A DNA stretch of 64,000 bases from Rhytidiadelphus loreus. Lineage: Eukaryota; Streptophyta; Bryopsida; Hypnales; Hylocomiaceae. Shown piece by piece: positions 37,881 through 52,217 of this stretch (position 1 is the first letter of the stretch; each line of letters begins with the position of its first letter). The stretch spans positions 60,903,093 to 60,967,092 of the forward strand of contig OX344763.1 in the NCBI GenBank assembly GCA_947034895.1, in the 5' to 3' direction. Under the pieces are notes generated by a model that was not told the origin of the DNA, made no database searches, and was given only the letters and a program-made list of their open reading frames with translations. The translations under genes and the position numbers were made by a program.

Positions 37881-40712
37881 AACATGTGGTGCAAGTTGCA
37901 ATTCTTCTTGAATCCAAATATCCAAAAAAATATTCATTTGGTGGTACCATTGAATGACCTGGAACGGTAAATTAGAAATTGATGCAAGAACCTTGTGCTG
38001 TACTTTCATGTCCAAGAAAATTGGACCTCATGAAATTCACGTAAAGGAAAATGTGCAAACATGTGGTGCAAGTTGCAATTCTTCTTCAATCCAAATATCC
38101 AAAAAAATATTCATTTGGTGGTACCATTGAATGACCTTCAAGGATAAATTAGAAATTGATGCACGAACCTTGTGTTGTACTTTCATGTCCAAGAAAATTG
38201 GACCTCATGAAATTCACGTAAAGGAAAATGTGCAAACATGTGGTGCAAGTTGCAATTCTTCTTGAATCCAAATATCCAAAAAAATATTCATTTGGTGGTA
38301 CCATTGAATGACCTTCAAGGATAAATTAGAAATTGATGCAAGAACCTTGAGCTGTACTTTCATGTCCAAGAAAATTGGACCTCATGAAATTCACGTAAAG
38401 GAAAATGTGCAAACATGTGGTGCAAGTTGCAATTCTTCTTGAATCCAAATATCCAAAAAAATATTCATTTGGTGGTACCATTGAATGACCTGGAACGTTA
38501 AATTAGAAATTGATGCACGAACCTTGTGTTGTACTTTCATGTCCAAGAAAATTGGACCTCATGAAATTCACGTAAAGGAAAATGTGCAAACATGTGGTGC
38601 AAGTTGCAATTCTTCTTGAATCCAAATATCCAAAAAAATATTCATTTGGTGGTACCATTGAATGACCTGGAACGTTAAATTAGAAATTGATGCACGAACC
38701 TTGTGTTGTACTTTCATGTCCAAGAAAATTGGACCTCATGAAATTCACGTAAAGGAAAATGTGCAAACATGTGGTGCAAGTTGCAATTCTTCTTGAATCC
38801 AAATATCCAAAAAAATATTCATTCGGTGGTACCATTGAATGACCTTGAACGTTAAATTAGAAATTGATGCACGAACCTTGTGTTGTACTTTCATGTCCAA
38901 GAAAATTGGACCTCATGAAATTCACGTAAAGAAAAATGTGCAAACATGTGGTGCAAGTTGCAATTCTTCTTGAATCCAAATATCCAAAAAAATATTCATT
39001 CGGTGGTACCATTGAATGACCTTGAACGTTAAATTAGAAATTGATGCACGAACCTTGTGTTGTACTTTCATGTCCAAGAAAATTGGACCTCATGAAATTC
39101 ACGTAAAGAAGAATGTGCAAACATGTGGTGCAAGTTGCAATTCTTCTTGAATCCAAATATCCAAAAAAATATTCATTCGGTGGTACCATTGAATGACCTT
39201 CAAGGATAAATTAGAAATTGATGCAAGAACCTTGAGCTGTACTTTCATGTCCAAGAAAATTGGACCTCATGAAATTCACGTAAAGGAAAATGTGCAAACA
39301 TGTGGTGCAAGTTGCAATTCTTCTTGAATCCAAATATCCAAAAAAATATTCATTTGGTGGTACCATTGAATGACCTGGAACGGTAAATTAGAAATTGATG
39401 CAAGAACCTTGTGCTGTACTTTCATGTCCAAGAAAATTGGACCTCATGAAATTCACGTAAAGGAAAATGTGCAAACATGTGGTGCAAGTTGCAATTCTTC
39501 TTGAATCCAAATATCCAAAAAAATATTCATTTGGTGGTACCATTGAATGACCTTCAAGGATAAATTAGAAATTGATGCACGAACCTTGTGTTGTACTTTC
39601 ATGTCCAAGAAAATTGGACCTCATGAAATTCACGTAAAGGAAAATGTGCAAACATGTGGTGCAAGTTGCAATTCTTCTTGAATCCAAATATCCAAAAAAA
39701 TATTCATTTGGTGGTACCATTGAATGACCTTCAAGGATAAATTAGAAATTGATGCAAGAACCTTGAGCTGTACTTTCATGTCCAAGAAAATTGGACCTCA
39801 TGAAATTCACGTAAAGGAAAATGTGCAAACATGTGGTGCAAGTTGCAATTCTTCTTGAATCCAAATATCCAAAAAAATATTCATTTGGTGGTACCATTGA
39901 ATGACCTGGAACGTTAAATTAGAAATTGATGCACGAACCTTGTGTTGTACTTTCATGTCCAAGAAAATTGGACCTCATGAAATTCACGTAAAGGAAAATG
40001 TGCAAACATGTGGTGCAAGTTGCAATTCTTCTTGAATCCAAATATCCAAAAAAATATTCATTTGGTGGTACCATTGAATGACCTGGAACGTTAAATTAGA
40101 AATTGATGCACGAACCTTGTGTTGTACTTTCATGTCCAAGAAAATTGGACCTCATGAAATTCACGTAAAGGAAAATGTGCAAACATGTGGTGCAAGTTGC
40201 AATTCTTCTTGAATCCAAATATCCAAAAAAATATTCATTCGGTGGTACCATTGAATGACCTTGAACGTTAAATTAGAAATTGATGCACGAACCTTGTGTT
40301 GTACTTTCATGTCCAAGAAAATTGGACCTCATGAAATTCACGTAAAGAAAAATGTGCAAACATGTGGTGCAAGTTGCAATTCTTCTTGAATCCAAATATC
40401 CAAAAAAATATTCATTCGGTGGTACCATTGAATGACCTTGAACGTTAAATTAGAAATTGATGCACGAACCTTGTGTTGTACTTTCATGTCCAAGAAAATT
40501 GGACCTCATGAAATTCACGTAAAGAAGAATGTGCAAACATGTGGTGCAAGTTGCAATTCTTCTTGAATCCAAATATCCAAAAAAATATTCATTTGGTGGT
40601 ACCATTGAATGACCTTCAAGGATAAATTAGAAATTGATGCAAGAACCTTGAGCTGTACTTTCATGTCCAAGAAAATTGGACCTCATGAAATTCACGTAAA
40701 GGAAAATGTGCA
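37881..40712 (+). repeat. Tandem 8-monomer HOR (37881-39296 and 39297-40712)
   Basis: Order in both 1416-bp units: CTGG with GCAAG/GTGC, B with GTGTTG, B with GAGC, CTGGAACGT, CTGGAACGT, CATTCGG ending AAAGAAAAATG, CATTCGG ending AAAGAAGAATG, then B. I see two differences: CTTCAATCC at 38087 has become CTTGAATCC at 39503, and the last copy has CATTCGG in the first unit and CATTTGG in the second. The CATTCGG with TTCAAGGA in the copy at 39120 is a mosaic of two types. Confidence 0.88.
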
Positions 40713-43367
40713 AACATGTGGTGCAAGTTGCAATTCTTCTTGAATCCAAATATCCAAAAAAATATTCATTTGGTGGTACCATTGAATGACCTTGAACGTT
40801 AAATTAGAAATTGATGCACGAACCTTGTGTTGTACTTTCATGTCCAAGAAAATTGGACCTCATGAAATTCACGTAAAGGAAAATGTGCAAACATGTGGTG
40901 CAAGTTGCAATTCTTCTTGAATCCAAATATCCAAAAAAATATTCATTCGGTGGTACCATTGAATGACCTTGAACGTTAAATTAGAAATTGATGCAGGAAC
41001 CTTGTGTTGTACTTTCATGTCCAAGAAAATTGGACCTCATGAAATTCACGTAAAGAAAAATGTGCAAACATGTGGTGCAAGTTGCAATTCTTCTTGAATC
41101 CAAATATCCAAAAAAATATTCAATCGGTGGTACCATTGAATGACCTTGAACGTTAAATTAGAAATTGATGCACGAACCTTGTGTTGTACTTTCATGTCCA
41201 AGAAAATTGGACCTCATGAAATTCACGTAAAGAAGAATGTGCAAACATGTGGTGCAAGTTGCAATTCTTCTTGAATCCAAATATCCAAAAAAATATTCAT
41301 TCGGTGGTACCATTGAATGACCTTGAACGTTAAATTAGAAATTGATGCACGAACCTTGTGTTGTACTTTCATGTCCAAGAAAATTGGACCTCATGAAATT
41401 CACGTAAAGAAGAATGTGCAAACATGTGGTGCAAGTTGCAATTCTTCTTGAATCCAAATATCCAAAAAAATATTCATTTGGTGGTACCATTGAATGACCT
41501 TCAAGGATAAATTAGAAATTGATGCAAGAACCTTGAGCTGTACTTTCATGTCCAAGAAAATTGGACCTCATGAAATTCACGTAAAGGAAAATGTGCAAAC
41601 ATGTGGTGCAAGTTGCAATTCTTCTTGAATCCAAATATCCAAAAAAATATTCATTTGGTGGTACCATTGAATGACCTGGAACGGTAAATTAGAAATTGAT
41701 GCAAGAACCTTGTGCTGTACTTTCATGTCCAAGAAAATTGGACCTCATGAAATTCACGTAAAGGAAAATGTGCAAACATGTGGTGCAAGTTGCAATTCTT
41801 CTTCAATCCAAATATCCAAAAAAATATTCATTTGGTGGTACCATTGAATGACCTTCAAGGATAAATTAGAAATTGATGCACGAACCTTGTGTTGTACTTT
41901 CATGTCCAAGAAAATTGGACCTCATGAAATTCACGTAAAGGAAAATGTGCAAACATGTGGTGCAAGTTGCAATTCTTCTTGAATCCAAATATCCAAAAAA
42001 ATATTCATTTGGTGGTACCATTGAATGACCTTCAAGGATAAATTAGAAATTGATGCAAGAACCTTGTGTTGTACTTTCATGTCCAAGAAAATTGGACCTC
42101 ATGAAATTCACGTAAAGGAAAATGTGCAAACATGTGGTGCAAGTTGCAATTCTTCTTGAATCCAAATATCCAAAAAAATATTCATTTGGTGGTACCATTG
42201 AATGACCTTGAACGTTAAATTAGAAATTGATGCACGAACCTTGTGTTGTACTTTCATGTCCAAGAAAATTGGACCTCATGAAATTCACGTAAAGGAAAAT
42301 GTGCAAACATGTGGTGCAAGTTGCAATTCTTCTTGAATCCAAATATCCAAAAAAATATTCATTTGGTGGTACCATTGAATGACCTGGAACGTTAAATTAG
42401 AAATTGATGCACGAACCTTGTGTTGTACTTTCATGTCCAAGAAAATTGGACCTCATGAAATTCACGTAAAGGAAAATGTGCAAACATGTGGTGCAAGTTG
42501 CAATTCTTCTTGAATCCAAATATCCAAAAAAATATTCATTCGGTGGTACCATTGAATGACCTTGAACGTTAAATTAGAAATTGATGCACGAACCTTGTGT
42601 TGTACTTTCATGTCCAAGAAAATTGGACCTCATGAAATTCACGTAAAGAAAAATGTGCAAACATGTGGTGCAAGTTGCAATTCTTCTTGAATCCAAATAT
42701 CCAAAAAAATATTCATTCGGTGGTACCATTGAATGACCTTGAACGTTAAATTAGAAATTGATGCACGAACCTTGTGTTGTACTTTCATGTCCAAGAAAAT
42801 TGGACCTCATGAAATTCACGTAAAGAAGAATGTGCAAACATGTGGTGCAAGTTGCAATTCTTCTTGAATCCAAATATCCAAAAAAATATTCATTCGGTGG
42901 TACCATTGAATGACCTTGAACGTTAAATTAGAAATTGATGCACGAACCTTGTGTTGTACTTTCATGTCCAAGAAAATTGGACCTCATGAAATTCACGTAA
43001 AGAAAAATGTGCAAACATGTGGTGCAAGTTGCAATTCTTCTTGAATCCAAATATCCAAAGAAATATTCATTTGGTGGTACCATTGAATGACCTGGAACGG
43101 TAAATTAGAAATTGATGCACGAACCTTGTGTTGTACTTTCATGTCCAAGAAAATTGGACCTCATGAAATTCACGTAAAGAAAAATGTGCAAACATGTGGT
43201 GCAAGTTGCAATTCTTCTTGAATCCAAATATCCAAAAAAATATTCAATCGGTGGTACCATTGAATGACCTTGAACGTTAAATTAGAAATTGATGCACGAA
43301 CCTTGTGTTGTACTTTCATGTCCAAGAAAATTGGACCTCATGAAATTCACGTAAAGAAAAATGTGCA

Positions 43368-43544
43368 AACATGTGGTGCAAGTTGCAATTTTTCTTGAAT
43401 CCAAATATCCAAAAAAATATTCATTCGGTGGTACCATTGAATGACCTTGAACGTTAAATTAGAAATTGATGCACGAACCTTGTGTTGTACTTTTTTGTCC
43501 AAGAAAATTGGACCTCATGAAATTCACGTAAAGAAGAATGTGCA
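43368..43544 (+). repeat. Monomer with a disrupted hairpin arm
   Basis: This copy reads CAATTTTTCTTG near 43387 and ACTTTTTTGTCC near 43489, where others read CAATTCTTCTTG and ACTTTCATGTCC. The second change replaces CA at mp 127-128 with TT and removes two pairs of the conserved outer stem. It is the only copy I saw with two adjacent changes in that arm. Confidence 0.8.
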
Positions 43545-46500
43545 AACATGTGGTGCAAGTTGCAATTCTTCTTGAATCCAAATATCCAAAAAAATATTCA
43601 TTTGGTGGTACCATTGAATGACCTTCAAGGATAAATTAGAAATTGATGCAAGAACCTTGAGCTGTACTTTCATGTCCAAGAAAATTGGACCTCATGAAAT
43701 TCACGTAAAGGAAAATGTGCAAACATGTGGTGCAAGTTGCAATTCTTCTTGAATCCAAATATCCAAAAAAATATTCATTTGGTGGTACCATTGAATGACC
43801 TGGAACGGTAAATTAGAAATTGATGCAAGAACCTTGTGCTGTACTTTCATGTCCAAGAAAATTGGACCTCATGAAATTCACGTAAAGGAAAATGTGCAAA
43901 CATGTGGTGCAAGTTGCAATTCTTCTTCAATCCAAATATCCAAAGAAATATTCATTTCGTGGTACCATTGAATGACCTGGAACGGTAAATTAGAAATTGA
44001 TGCACGAACCTTGTGTTGTACTTTCATGTCCAAGAAAATTGGACCTCATGAAATTCACGTAAAGGAAAATGTGCAAACATGTGGTGCAAGTTGCAATTCT
44101 TCTTGAATCCAAATATCCAAAAAAATATTCATTCGGTGGTACCATTGAATGACCTTGAACGTTAAATTAGAAATTGATGCACGAACCTTGTGTTGTACTT
44201 TCATGTCCAAGAAAATTGGACCTCATGAAATTCACGTAAAGAAAAATGTGCAAACATGTGGTGCAAGTTGCAATTCTTCTTGAATCCAAATATCCAAAAA
44301 AATATTCATTCGGTGGTACCATTGAATGACCTTGAACGTTAAATTAGAAATTGATGCACGAACCTTGTGTTGTACTTTCATGTCCAAGAAAATTGGACCT
44401 CATGAAATTCACGTAAAGAAGAATGTGCAAACATGTGGTGCAAGTTGCAATTCTTCTTGAATCCAAATATCCAAAAAAATATTCATTCGGTGGTACCATT
44501 GAATGACCTTGAACGTTAAATTAGAAATTGATGCACGAACCTTGTGTTGTACTTTCATGTCCAAGAAAATTGGACCTCATGAAATTCACGTAAAGAAAAA
44601 TGTGCAAACATGTGGTGCAAGTTGCAATTCTTCTTGAATCCAAATATCCAAAGAAATATTCATTTCGTGGTACCATTGAATGACCTGGAACGGTAAATTA
44701 GAAATTGATGCACGAACCTTGTGTTGTACTTTCATGTCCAAGAAAATTGGACCTCATGAAATTCACGTAAAGAAAAATGTGCAAACATGTGGTGCAAGTT
44801 GCAATTCTTCTTGAATCCAAATATCCAAAAAAATATTCAATCGGTGGTACCATTGAATGACCTGGAACGGTAAATTAGAAATTGATGCACGAACCTTGTG
44901 TTGTACTTTCATGTCCAAGAAAATTGGACCTCATGAAATTCACGTAAAGAAAAATGTGCAAACATGTGGTGCAAGTTGCAATTCTTCTTGAATCCAAATA
45001 TCCAAAAAAATATTCAATCGGTGGTACCATTGAATGACCTTGAACATTAAATTAGAAATTGATGCACGAACCTTGTGTTGTACTTTCATGTCCAAGAAAA
45101 TTGGACCTCATGAAATTCACGTAAAGAAAAATGTGCAAACATGTGGTGCAAGTTGCAATTCTTCTTGAATCCAAATATCCAAAAAAATATTCATTCGGTG
45201 GTACCATTGAATGACCTTGAACGTTAAATTAGAAATTGATGCACGAACCTTGTGTTGTACTTTCATGTCCAAGAAAATTGGACCTCATGAAATTCACGTA
45301 AAGAAGAATGTGCAAACATGTGGTGCAAGTTGCAATTCTTCTTGAATCCAAATATCCAAAAAAATATTCATTTGGTGGTACCATTGAATGACCTTCAAGG
45401 ATAAATTAGAAATTGATGCAAGAACCTTGAGCTGTACTTTCATGTCCAAGAAAATTGGACCTCATGAAATTCACGTAAAGGAAAATGTGCAAACATGTGG
45501 TGCAAGTTGCAATTCTTCTTGAATCCAAATATCCAAAAAAATATTCATTTGGTGGTACCATTGAATGACCTGGAACGGTAAATTAGAAATTGATGCAAGA
45601 ACCTTGTGCTGTACTTTCATGTCCAAGAAAATTGGACCTCATGAAATTCACGTAAAGGAAAATGTGCAAACATGTGGTGCAAGTTGCAATTCTTCTTCAA
45701 TCCAAATATCCAAAAAAATATTCATTTGGTGGTACCATTGAATGACCTTAAAGGATAAATTAGAAATTGATGCACGAACCTTGTGTTGTACTTTCATGTC
45801 CAAGAAAATTGGACCTCATGAAATTCACGTAAAGGAAAATGTGCAAACATGTGGTGCAAGTTGCAATTCTTCTTGAATCCAAATATCCAAAAAAATATTC
45901 ATTTGGTGGTACCATTGAATGACCTTCAAGGATAAATTAGAAATTGATGCAAGAACCTTGAGCTGTACTTTCATGTCCAAGAAAATTGGACCTCATGAAA
46001 TTCACGTAAAGGAAAATGTGCAAACATGTGGTGCAAGTTGCAATTCTTCTTGAATCCAAATATCCAAAGAAATATTCATTTCGTGGTACCATTGAATGAC
46101 CTGGAACGGTAAATTAGAAATTGATGCACGAACCTTGTGTTGTACTTTCATGTCCAAGAAAATTGGACCTCATGAAATTCACGTAAAGGAAAATGTGCAA
46201 ACATGTGGTGCAAGTTGCAATTCTTCTTGAATCCAAATATCCAAAAAAATATTCATTTGGTGGTACCATTGAATGACCTTCAAGGATAAATTAGAAATTG
46301 ATGCAAGAACCTTGAGCTGTACTTTCATGTCCAAGAAAATTGGACCTCATGAAATTCACGTAAAGGAAAATGTGCAAACATGTGGTGCAAGTTGCAATTC
46401 TTCTTGAATCCAAATATCCAAAAAAATATTCATTTGGTGGTACCATTGAATGACCTTCAAGGATAAATTAGAAATTGATGCACGAACCTTGTGCTGTACT

Positions 46501-47084
46501 TTCATGTCCAAGAAAATTGGACCTCATGAAATTCACGTAAAGGAAAATGTGCAAACATGTGGTGCAAGTTGCAATTCTTCTTGAATCCAAATATCCAAAG
46601 AAATATTCATTTCGTGGTACCATTGAATGACCTTGAACGTTAAATTAGAAATTGATGCACGAACCTTGTGTTGTACTTTCATGTCCAAGAAAATTGGACC
46701 TCATGAAATTCACGTAAAGAAAAATGTGCAAACATGTGGTGCAAGTTGCAATTCTTCTTGAATCCAAATATCCAAAAAAATATTCATTCGGTGGTACCAT
46801 TGAATGACCTTGAACGTTAAATTAGAAATTGATGCACGAACCTTGTGTTGTACTTTCATGTCCAAGAAAATTGGACCTCATGAAATTCACGTAAAGAAAA
46901 ATGTGCAAACATGTGGTGCAAGTTGCAATTCTTCTTGAATCCAAATATCCAAAAAAATATTCATTTGGTGGTACCATTGAATGACCTTCAAGGATAAATT
47001 AGAAATTGATGCACGAACCTTGAGCTGTACTTTCATGTCCAAGAAAATTGGACCTCATGAAATTCACGTAAAGGAAAATGTGCA

Positions 47085-50000
47085 AACATGTGGTGCAAGT
47101 TGCAATTCTTCTTGAATCCAAATATCCAAAGAAATATTCATTTGGTGGTACCATTGATTGACCTTGAACGTTAAATTAGAAATTGATGCACGAACCTTGT
47201 GCTGTACTTTCATGTCCAAGAAAATTGGACCTCATGAAATTCACGTAAAGGAAAATGTGCAAACATGTGGTGCAAGTTGCAATTCTTCTTGAATCCAAAT
47301 ATCCAAAGAAATATTCATTTGGTGGTACCATTGAATGACCTTGAACGGTAAATTAGAAATTGATGCACGAACCTTGTGTTGTACTTTCATGTCCAAGAAA
47401 ATTGGACCTCATGAAATTCACGTAAAGAAAAATGTGCAAACATGTGGTGCAAGTTGCAATTCTTCTTGAATCCAAATATCCAAAAAAATATTCATTTGGT
47501 GGTACCATTGAATGACCTTCAAGGATAAATTAGAAATTGATGCAAGAACCTTGAGCTGGACTTTCATGTCCAAGAAAATTGGACCTCATGAAATTCACGT
47601 AAAGGAAAATGTGCAAACATGTGGTGCAAGTTGCAATTCTTCTTGAATCCAAATATCCAAAGAAATATTCATTTGGTGGTACCATTGAATGACCTGGAAC
47701 GGTAAATTAGAAATTGATGCACGAACCTTGTGTTGTACTTTCATGTCCAAGAAAATTGGACCTCATGAAATTCACGTAAAGAAAAATGTGCAAACATGTG
47801 GTGCAAGTTGCAATTCTTCTTGAATCCAAATATCCAAAGAAATATTCATCTGGTGGTACCATTGATTGACCTTGAACGTTAAATTAGAAATTGATGCACG
47901 AACCTTGTGCTGTACTTTCATGTCCAAGAAAATTGGACCTCATGAAATTCACGTAAAGGAAAATGTGCAAACATGTGGTGCAAGTTGCAATTCTTCTTGA
48001 ATCCAAATATCCAAAAAAATATTCATTCGGTGGTACCATTGAATGACCCTGAACGGTAAATTAGAAATTGATGTACGAACCTTGTGTTGTACTTTCATGT
48101 CCAAGAAAATTGGACCTCATGAAATTCACGTAAAGAAGAATGTGCAAACATGTGGTGCAAGTTGCAATTCTTCTTGAATCCAAATATCCAAAAAAATATT
48201 CATTTGGTGGTACCATTGAATGACCTTCAAGGATAAATTAGAAATTGATGCACGAACCTTGAGCTGTACTTTCATGTCCAAGAAAATTGGACCTCATGAA
48301 ATTCACGTAAAGGAAAATGTGCAAACATGTGGTGCAAGTTGCAATTCTTCTTGAATCCAGATATCCAAAGAAATATTCATTTGGTGGTACCATTGAATGA
48401 CCTGGAACGGTAAATTAGAAATTGATGCACGAACCTTGTGTTGTACTTTCATGTCCAAGAAAATTGGACCTCATGAAATTCACGTAAAGAAGAATGTGCA
48501 AACATGTGGTGCATGTTGCAATTCTTCTTGAATCCAAATATCCAAAAAAATATTCATTTGGTGGTACCATTGAATGACCTTCAAGGATAAATTAGAAATT
48601 GATGCACGAACCTTGAGCTGTACTTTCATGTCCAAGAAAATTGGACCTCATGAAATTCACGTAAAGGAAAATGTGCAAACATGTGGTGCAAGTTGCAATT
48701 CTTCTTGAATCCAAATATCCAAAGAAATATTCATTTGGTGGTACCATTGAATGACCTGGAACGGTAAATTAGAAATTGATGCACGAACCTTGTGTTGTAC
48801 TTTCATGTCCAAGAAAATTGGACCTCATGAAATTCACGTAAAGGAAAATGTGCAAACATGTGGTGCAAGTTGCAATTCTTCTTGAATCCAAATATCCAAA
48901 AAAATATTCATTTGGTGGTACCATTGAATGACCTTCAAGGATAAATTAGAAATTGATGCAAGAACCTTGAGCTGGACTTTCATGTCCAAGAAAATTGGAC
49001 CTCATGAAATTCACGTAAAGGAAAATGTGCAAACATGTGGTGCAAGTTGCAATTCTTCTTGAATCCAAATATCCAAAGAAATATTCATTTGGTGGTACCA
49101 TTGAATGACCTGGAACGGTAAATTAGAAATTGATGCACGAACCTTGTGTTGTACTTTCATGTCCAAGAAAATTGGACCTCATGAAATTCACGTAAAGAAA
49201 AATGTGCAAACATGTGGTGCAAGTTGCAATTCTTCTTGAATCCAAATATCCAAAGAAATATTCATTTGGTGGTACCATTGATTGACCTTGAACGTTAAAT
49301 TAGAAATTGATGCACGAACCTTGTGCTGTACTTTCATGTCCAAGAAAATTGGACCTCATGAAATTCACGTAAAGGAAAATGTGCAAACATGTGGTGCAAG
49401 TTGCAATTCTTCTTGAATCCAAATATCCAAAAAAATATTCATTCGGTGGTACCATTGAACGACCCTGAACGGTAAATTAGAAATTGATGCACGAACCTTG
49501 TGTTGTACTTTCATGTCCAAGAAAATTGGACCTCATGAAATTCACGTAAAGAAGAATGTGCAAACATGTGGTGCAAGTTGCAATTCTTCTTGAATCCAAA
49601 TATCCAAAAAAATATTCATTTGGTGGTACCATTGAATGACCTTCAAGGATAAATTAGAAATTGATGCAAGAACCTTGAGCTGTACTTTCATGTCCAAGAA
49701 AATTGGACCTCATGAAATTCACGTAAAGGAAAATGTGCAAACATGTGGTGCAAGTTGCAATTCTTCTTGAATCCAAATATCCAAAAAAATATTCATTCGA
49801 TGGTACCATTGAATGACCTTCAAGGATAAATTAGAAATTGATGCACGAACCTTGTGCTATACTTTCATGTCCAAGAAAATTGGACCTCATGAAATTCACG
49901 TAAAGGAAAATGTGCAAACATGTGGTGCAAGTTGCAATTCTTCTTGAATCCAAATATCCAAAGAAATATTCATTTGGTGGTACCATTGAATGACCTGGAA

Positions 50001-50270
50001 CGGTAAATTAGAAATTGATGCACGAACCTTGTGTTGTACTTTCATGTCCAAGAAAATTGGACCTCATGAAATTCACGTAAAGAAAAATGTGCAAACATGT
50101 GGTGCAAGTTGCAATTCTTCTTGAATCCAAATATCCAAAAAAATATTCATTTGGTGGTACCATTGAATGACCTTCAAGGATAAATTAGAAATTGATGCAC
50201 GAACCTTGTCCTGTACTTTCATGTCCAAGAAAATTGGACCTCATGAAATTCACGTAAAGGAAAATGTGCA
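47085..50270 (+). repeat. Satellite segment resembling the left flank
   Basis: 47085-48500 repeats the copy order of 19827-21242. The copy at 49386 shares AACGACCCTG with the first copy of the window, and 49740 carries CGATGG with TATACTTTC as at 886 and 2302. Singletons are GATGTACG near 48071, GGTGCATGTTGC near 48510 and TTGTCCTG near 50206. T74 copies reappear at 47085 after an absence of about 15.7 kb. Confidence 0.82.
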
Positions 50271-51332
50271 AACATGTGGTGCAAGTTGCAATTCTTCTTG
50301 AATCCAAATATCCAAAGAAATATTCATTTGGTGGTACCATTGAATGATCTGGAACGGTAAATTAGAAATTGATGCACGAACCTTGTGTTGTACTTTCATG
50401 TCCAAGAAAATTGGACCTCATGAAATTCACGTAAAGGAAAATGTGCAAACATGTGGTGCAAGTTGCAATTCTTCTTGAATCCAAATATCCAAAAAAATAT
50501 TCATTTGGTGGTACCATTGAATGACCTTCAAGGATAAATTAGAAATTGATGCACGAACCTTGTGCTGTACTTTCATGTCCAAGAAAATTGGACCTCATGA
50601 AATTCACGTAAAGGAAAATGTGCAAGCATGTGGTGCAAGTTGCAATTCTTCTTGAATCCAAATATCCAAAGAAATATTCATTTCGTGGTACCATTGAATG
50701 ACCTGGAACGGTAAATTAGAAATTGATGCACGAACCTTGTGTTGTACTTTCATGTCCAAGAAAATTGGACCTCATGAAATTCACGTAAAGGAAAATGTGC
50801 AAACATGTGGTGCAAGTTGCAATTCTTCTTGAATCCAAATATCCAAAGAAATATTCATTTGGTGGTACCATTGAATGATCTGGAACGGTAAATTAGAAAT
50901 TGATGCACGAACCTTGTGTTGTACTTTCATGTCCAAGAAAATTGGACCTCATGAAATTCACGTAAAGGAAAATGTGCAAACATGTGGTGCAAGTTGCAAT
51001 TCTTCTTGAATCCAAATATCCAAAAAAATATTCATTTGGTGGTACCATTGAATGACCTTCAAGGATAAATTAGAAATTGATGCACGAACCTTGTGCTGTA
51101 CTTTCATGTCCAAGAAAATTGGACCTCATGAAATTCACGTAAAGGAAAATGTGCAAACATGTGGTGCAAGTTGCAATTCTTCTTGAATCCAAATATCCAA
51201 AGAAATATTCATTTGGTGGTACCATTGAATGACCTGGAACGGTAAATTAGAAATTGATGCACGAACCTTGTGTTGTACTTTCATGTCCAAGAAAATTGGA
51301 CCTCATGAAATTCACGTAAAGGAAAATGTGCA
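50271..51332 (+). repeat. Tandem 3-monomer HOR (50271-50801 and 50802-51332)
   Basis: Each unit is a G47 copy with the rare AATGATCTGG (near 50344 and 50875), a type B copy with GCACG/GTGCTG, and a G47/CTGG copy. Differences seen: GCAAGCATG against GCAAACATG at the second junction, and CATTTCG against CATTTGG in the third copy. Confidence 0.85.
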
Positions 51333-52217
51333 AACATGTGGTGCAAGTTGCAATTCTTCTTGAATCCAAATATCCAAAAAAATATTCATTTGGTGGTACC
51401 ATTGATTGACCTGGAACGGTAAATTAGAAATTGATGCACGAACCTTGTGTTGTACTTTCATGTCCAAGAAAATTGGACCTCATGAAATTCACGTAAAGAA
51501 AAATGTGCAAACATGTGGTGCAAGTTGCAATTCTTCTTGAATCCAAATATCCAAAAAAATATTCATTCGGTGGTACCATTGAATGACCTTGAACGTTAAA
51601 TTAGAAATTGATGCACGAACCTTGTGTTGTACTTTCATGTCCAAGAAAATTGGACCTCATGAAATTCACGTAAAGAAGAATGTGCAAACATGTGGTGCAA
51701 GTTGCAATTCTTCTTGAATCCAAATATCCAAAAAAATATTCATTCGGTGGTACCATTGAATGACCTTGAACGGTAAATTAGAAATTGATGCACGAACCTT
51801 GTGTTGTACTTTCATGTCCAAGAAAATTGGACCTCATGAAATTCACGTAAAGAAAAATGTGCAAACATGTGGTGCAAGTTGCAATTCTTCTTGAATCCAA
51901 ATATCCAAAAAAATATTCATTCGGTGGTACCATTGAATGACCTTGAACGTTAAATTAGAAATTGATGCACGAACCTTGTGTTGTACTTTCATGTCCAAGA
52001 AAATTGGACCTCATGAAATTCACGTAAAGAAGAATGTGCAAACATGTGGTGCAAGTTGCAATTCTTCTTGAATCCAAATATCCAAAAAAATATTCATTTG
52101 GTGGTACCATTGAATGACCTTCAAGGATAAATTAGAAATTGATGCACGAACCTTGAGCTGTACTTTCATGTCCAAGAAAATTGGACCTCATGAAATTCAC
52201 GTAAAGGAAAATGTGCA
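51333..52217 (+). repeat. Satellite segment, five monomers
   Basis: A T74/CTGGAACGG copy (51333), as in the 5-mer at 22128, then three CATTCGG copies with CTTGAACG and alternating AAAGAAGAATG/AAAGAAAAATG ends, then a type B copy. No other content. Confidence 0.8.

Larger units (their letters stand above)
31332..47084 (+). repeat. Central domain: mixed 8-13-monomer HORs, no T74 variant
   Basis: Eighty-nine copies with no T74 form, which is frequent on both sides. Private markers are CAATCGG (33456-45137 only), GCAGGAACC (36747, 40995), CTTAAAGGA (three copies) and most CTGGAACGT copies. A recurring string is CATTCGG ending AAAGAAGAATG, B, CTGG with GCAAG and GTGCTG, then a copy starting with CTTCAATCC. 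That last mark lies at 32246, 34193, 36317, 38087, 41804, 43928 and 45698, spaced 11, 12, 10, 21, 12 and 10 copies. The domain edges are set by the nearest T74 copies, so they are approximate. Confidence 0.82.
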
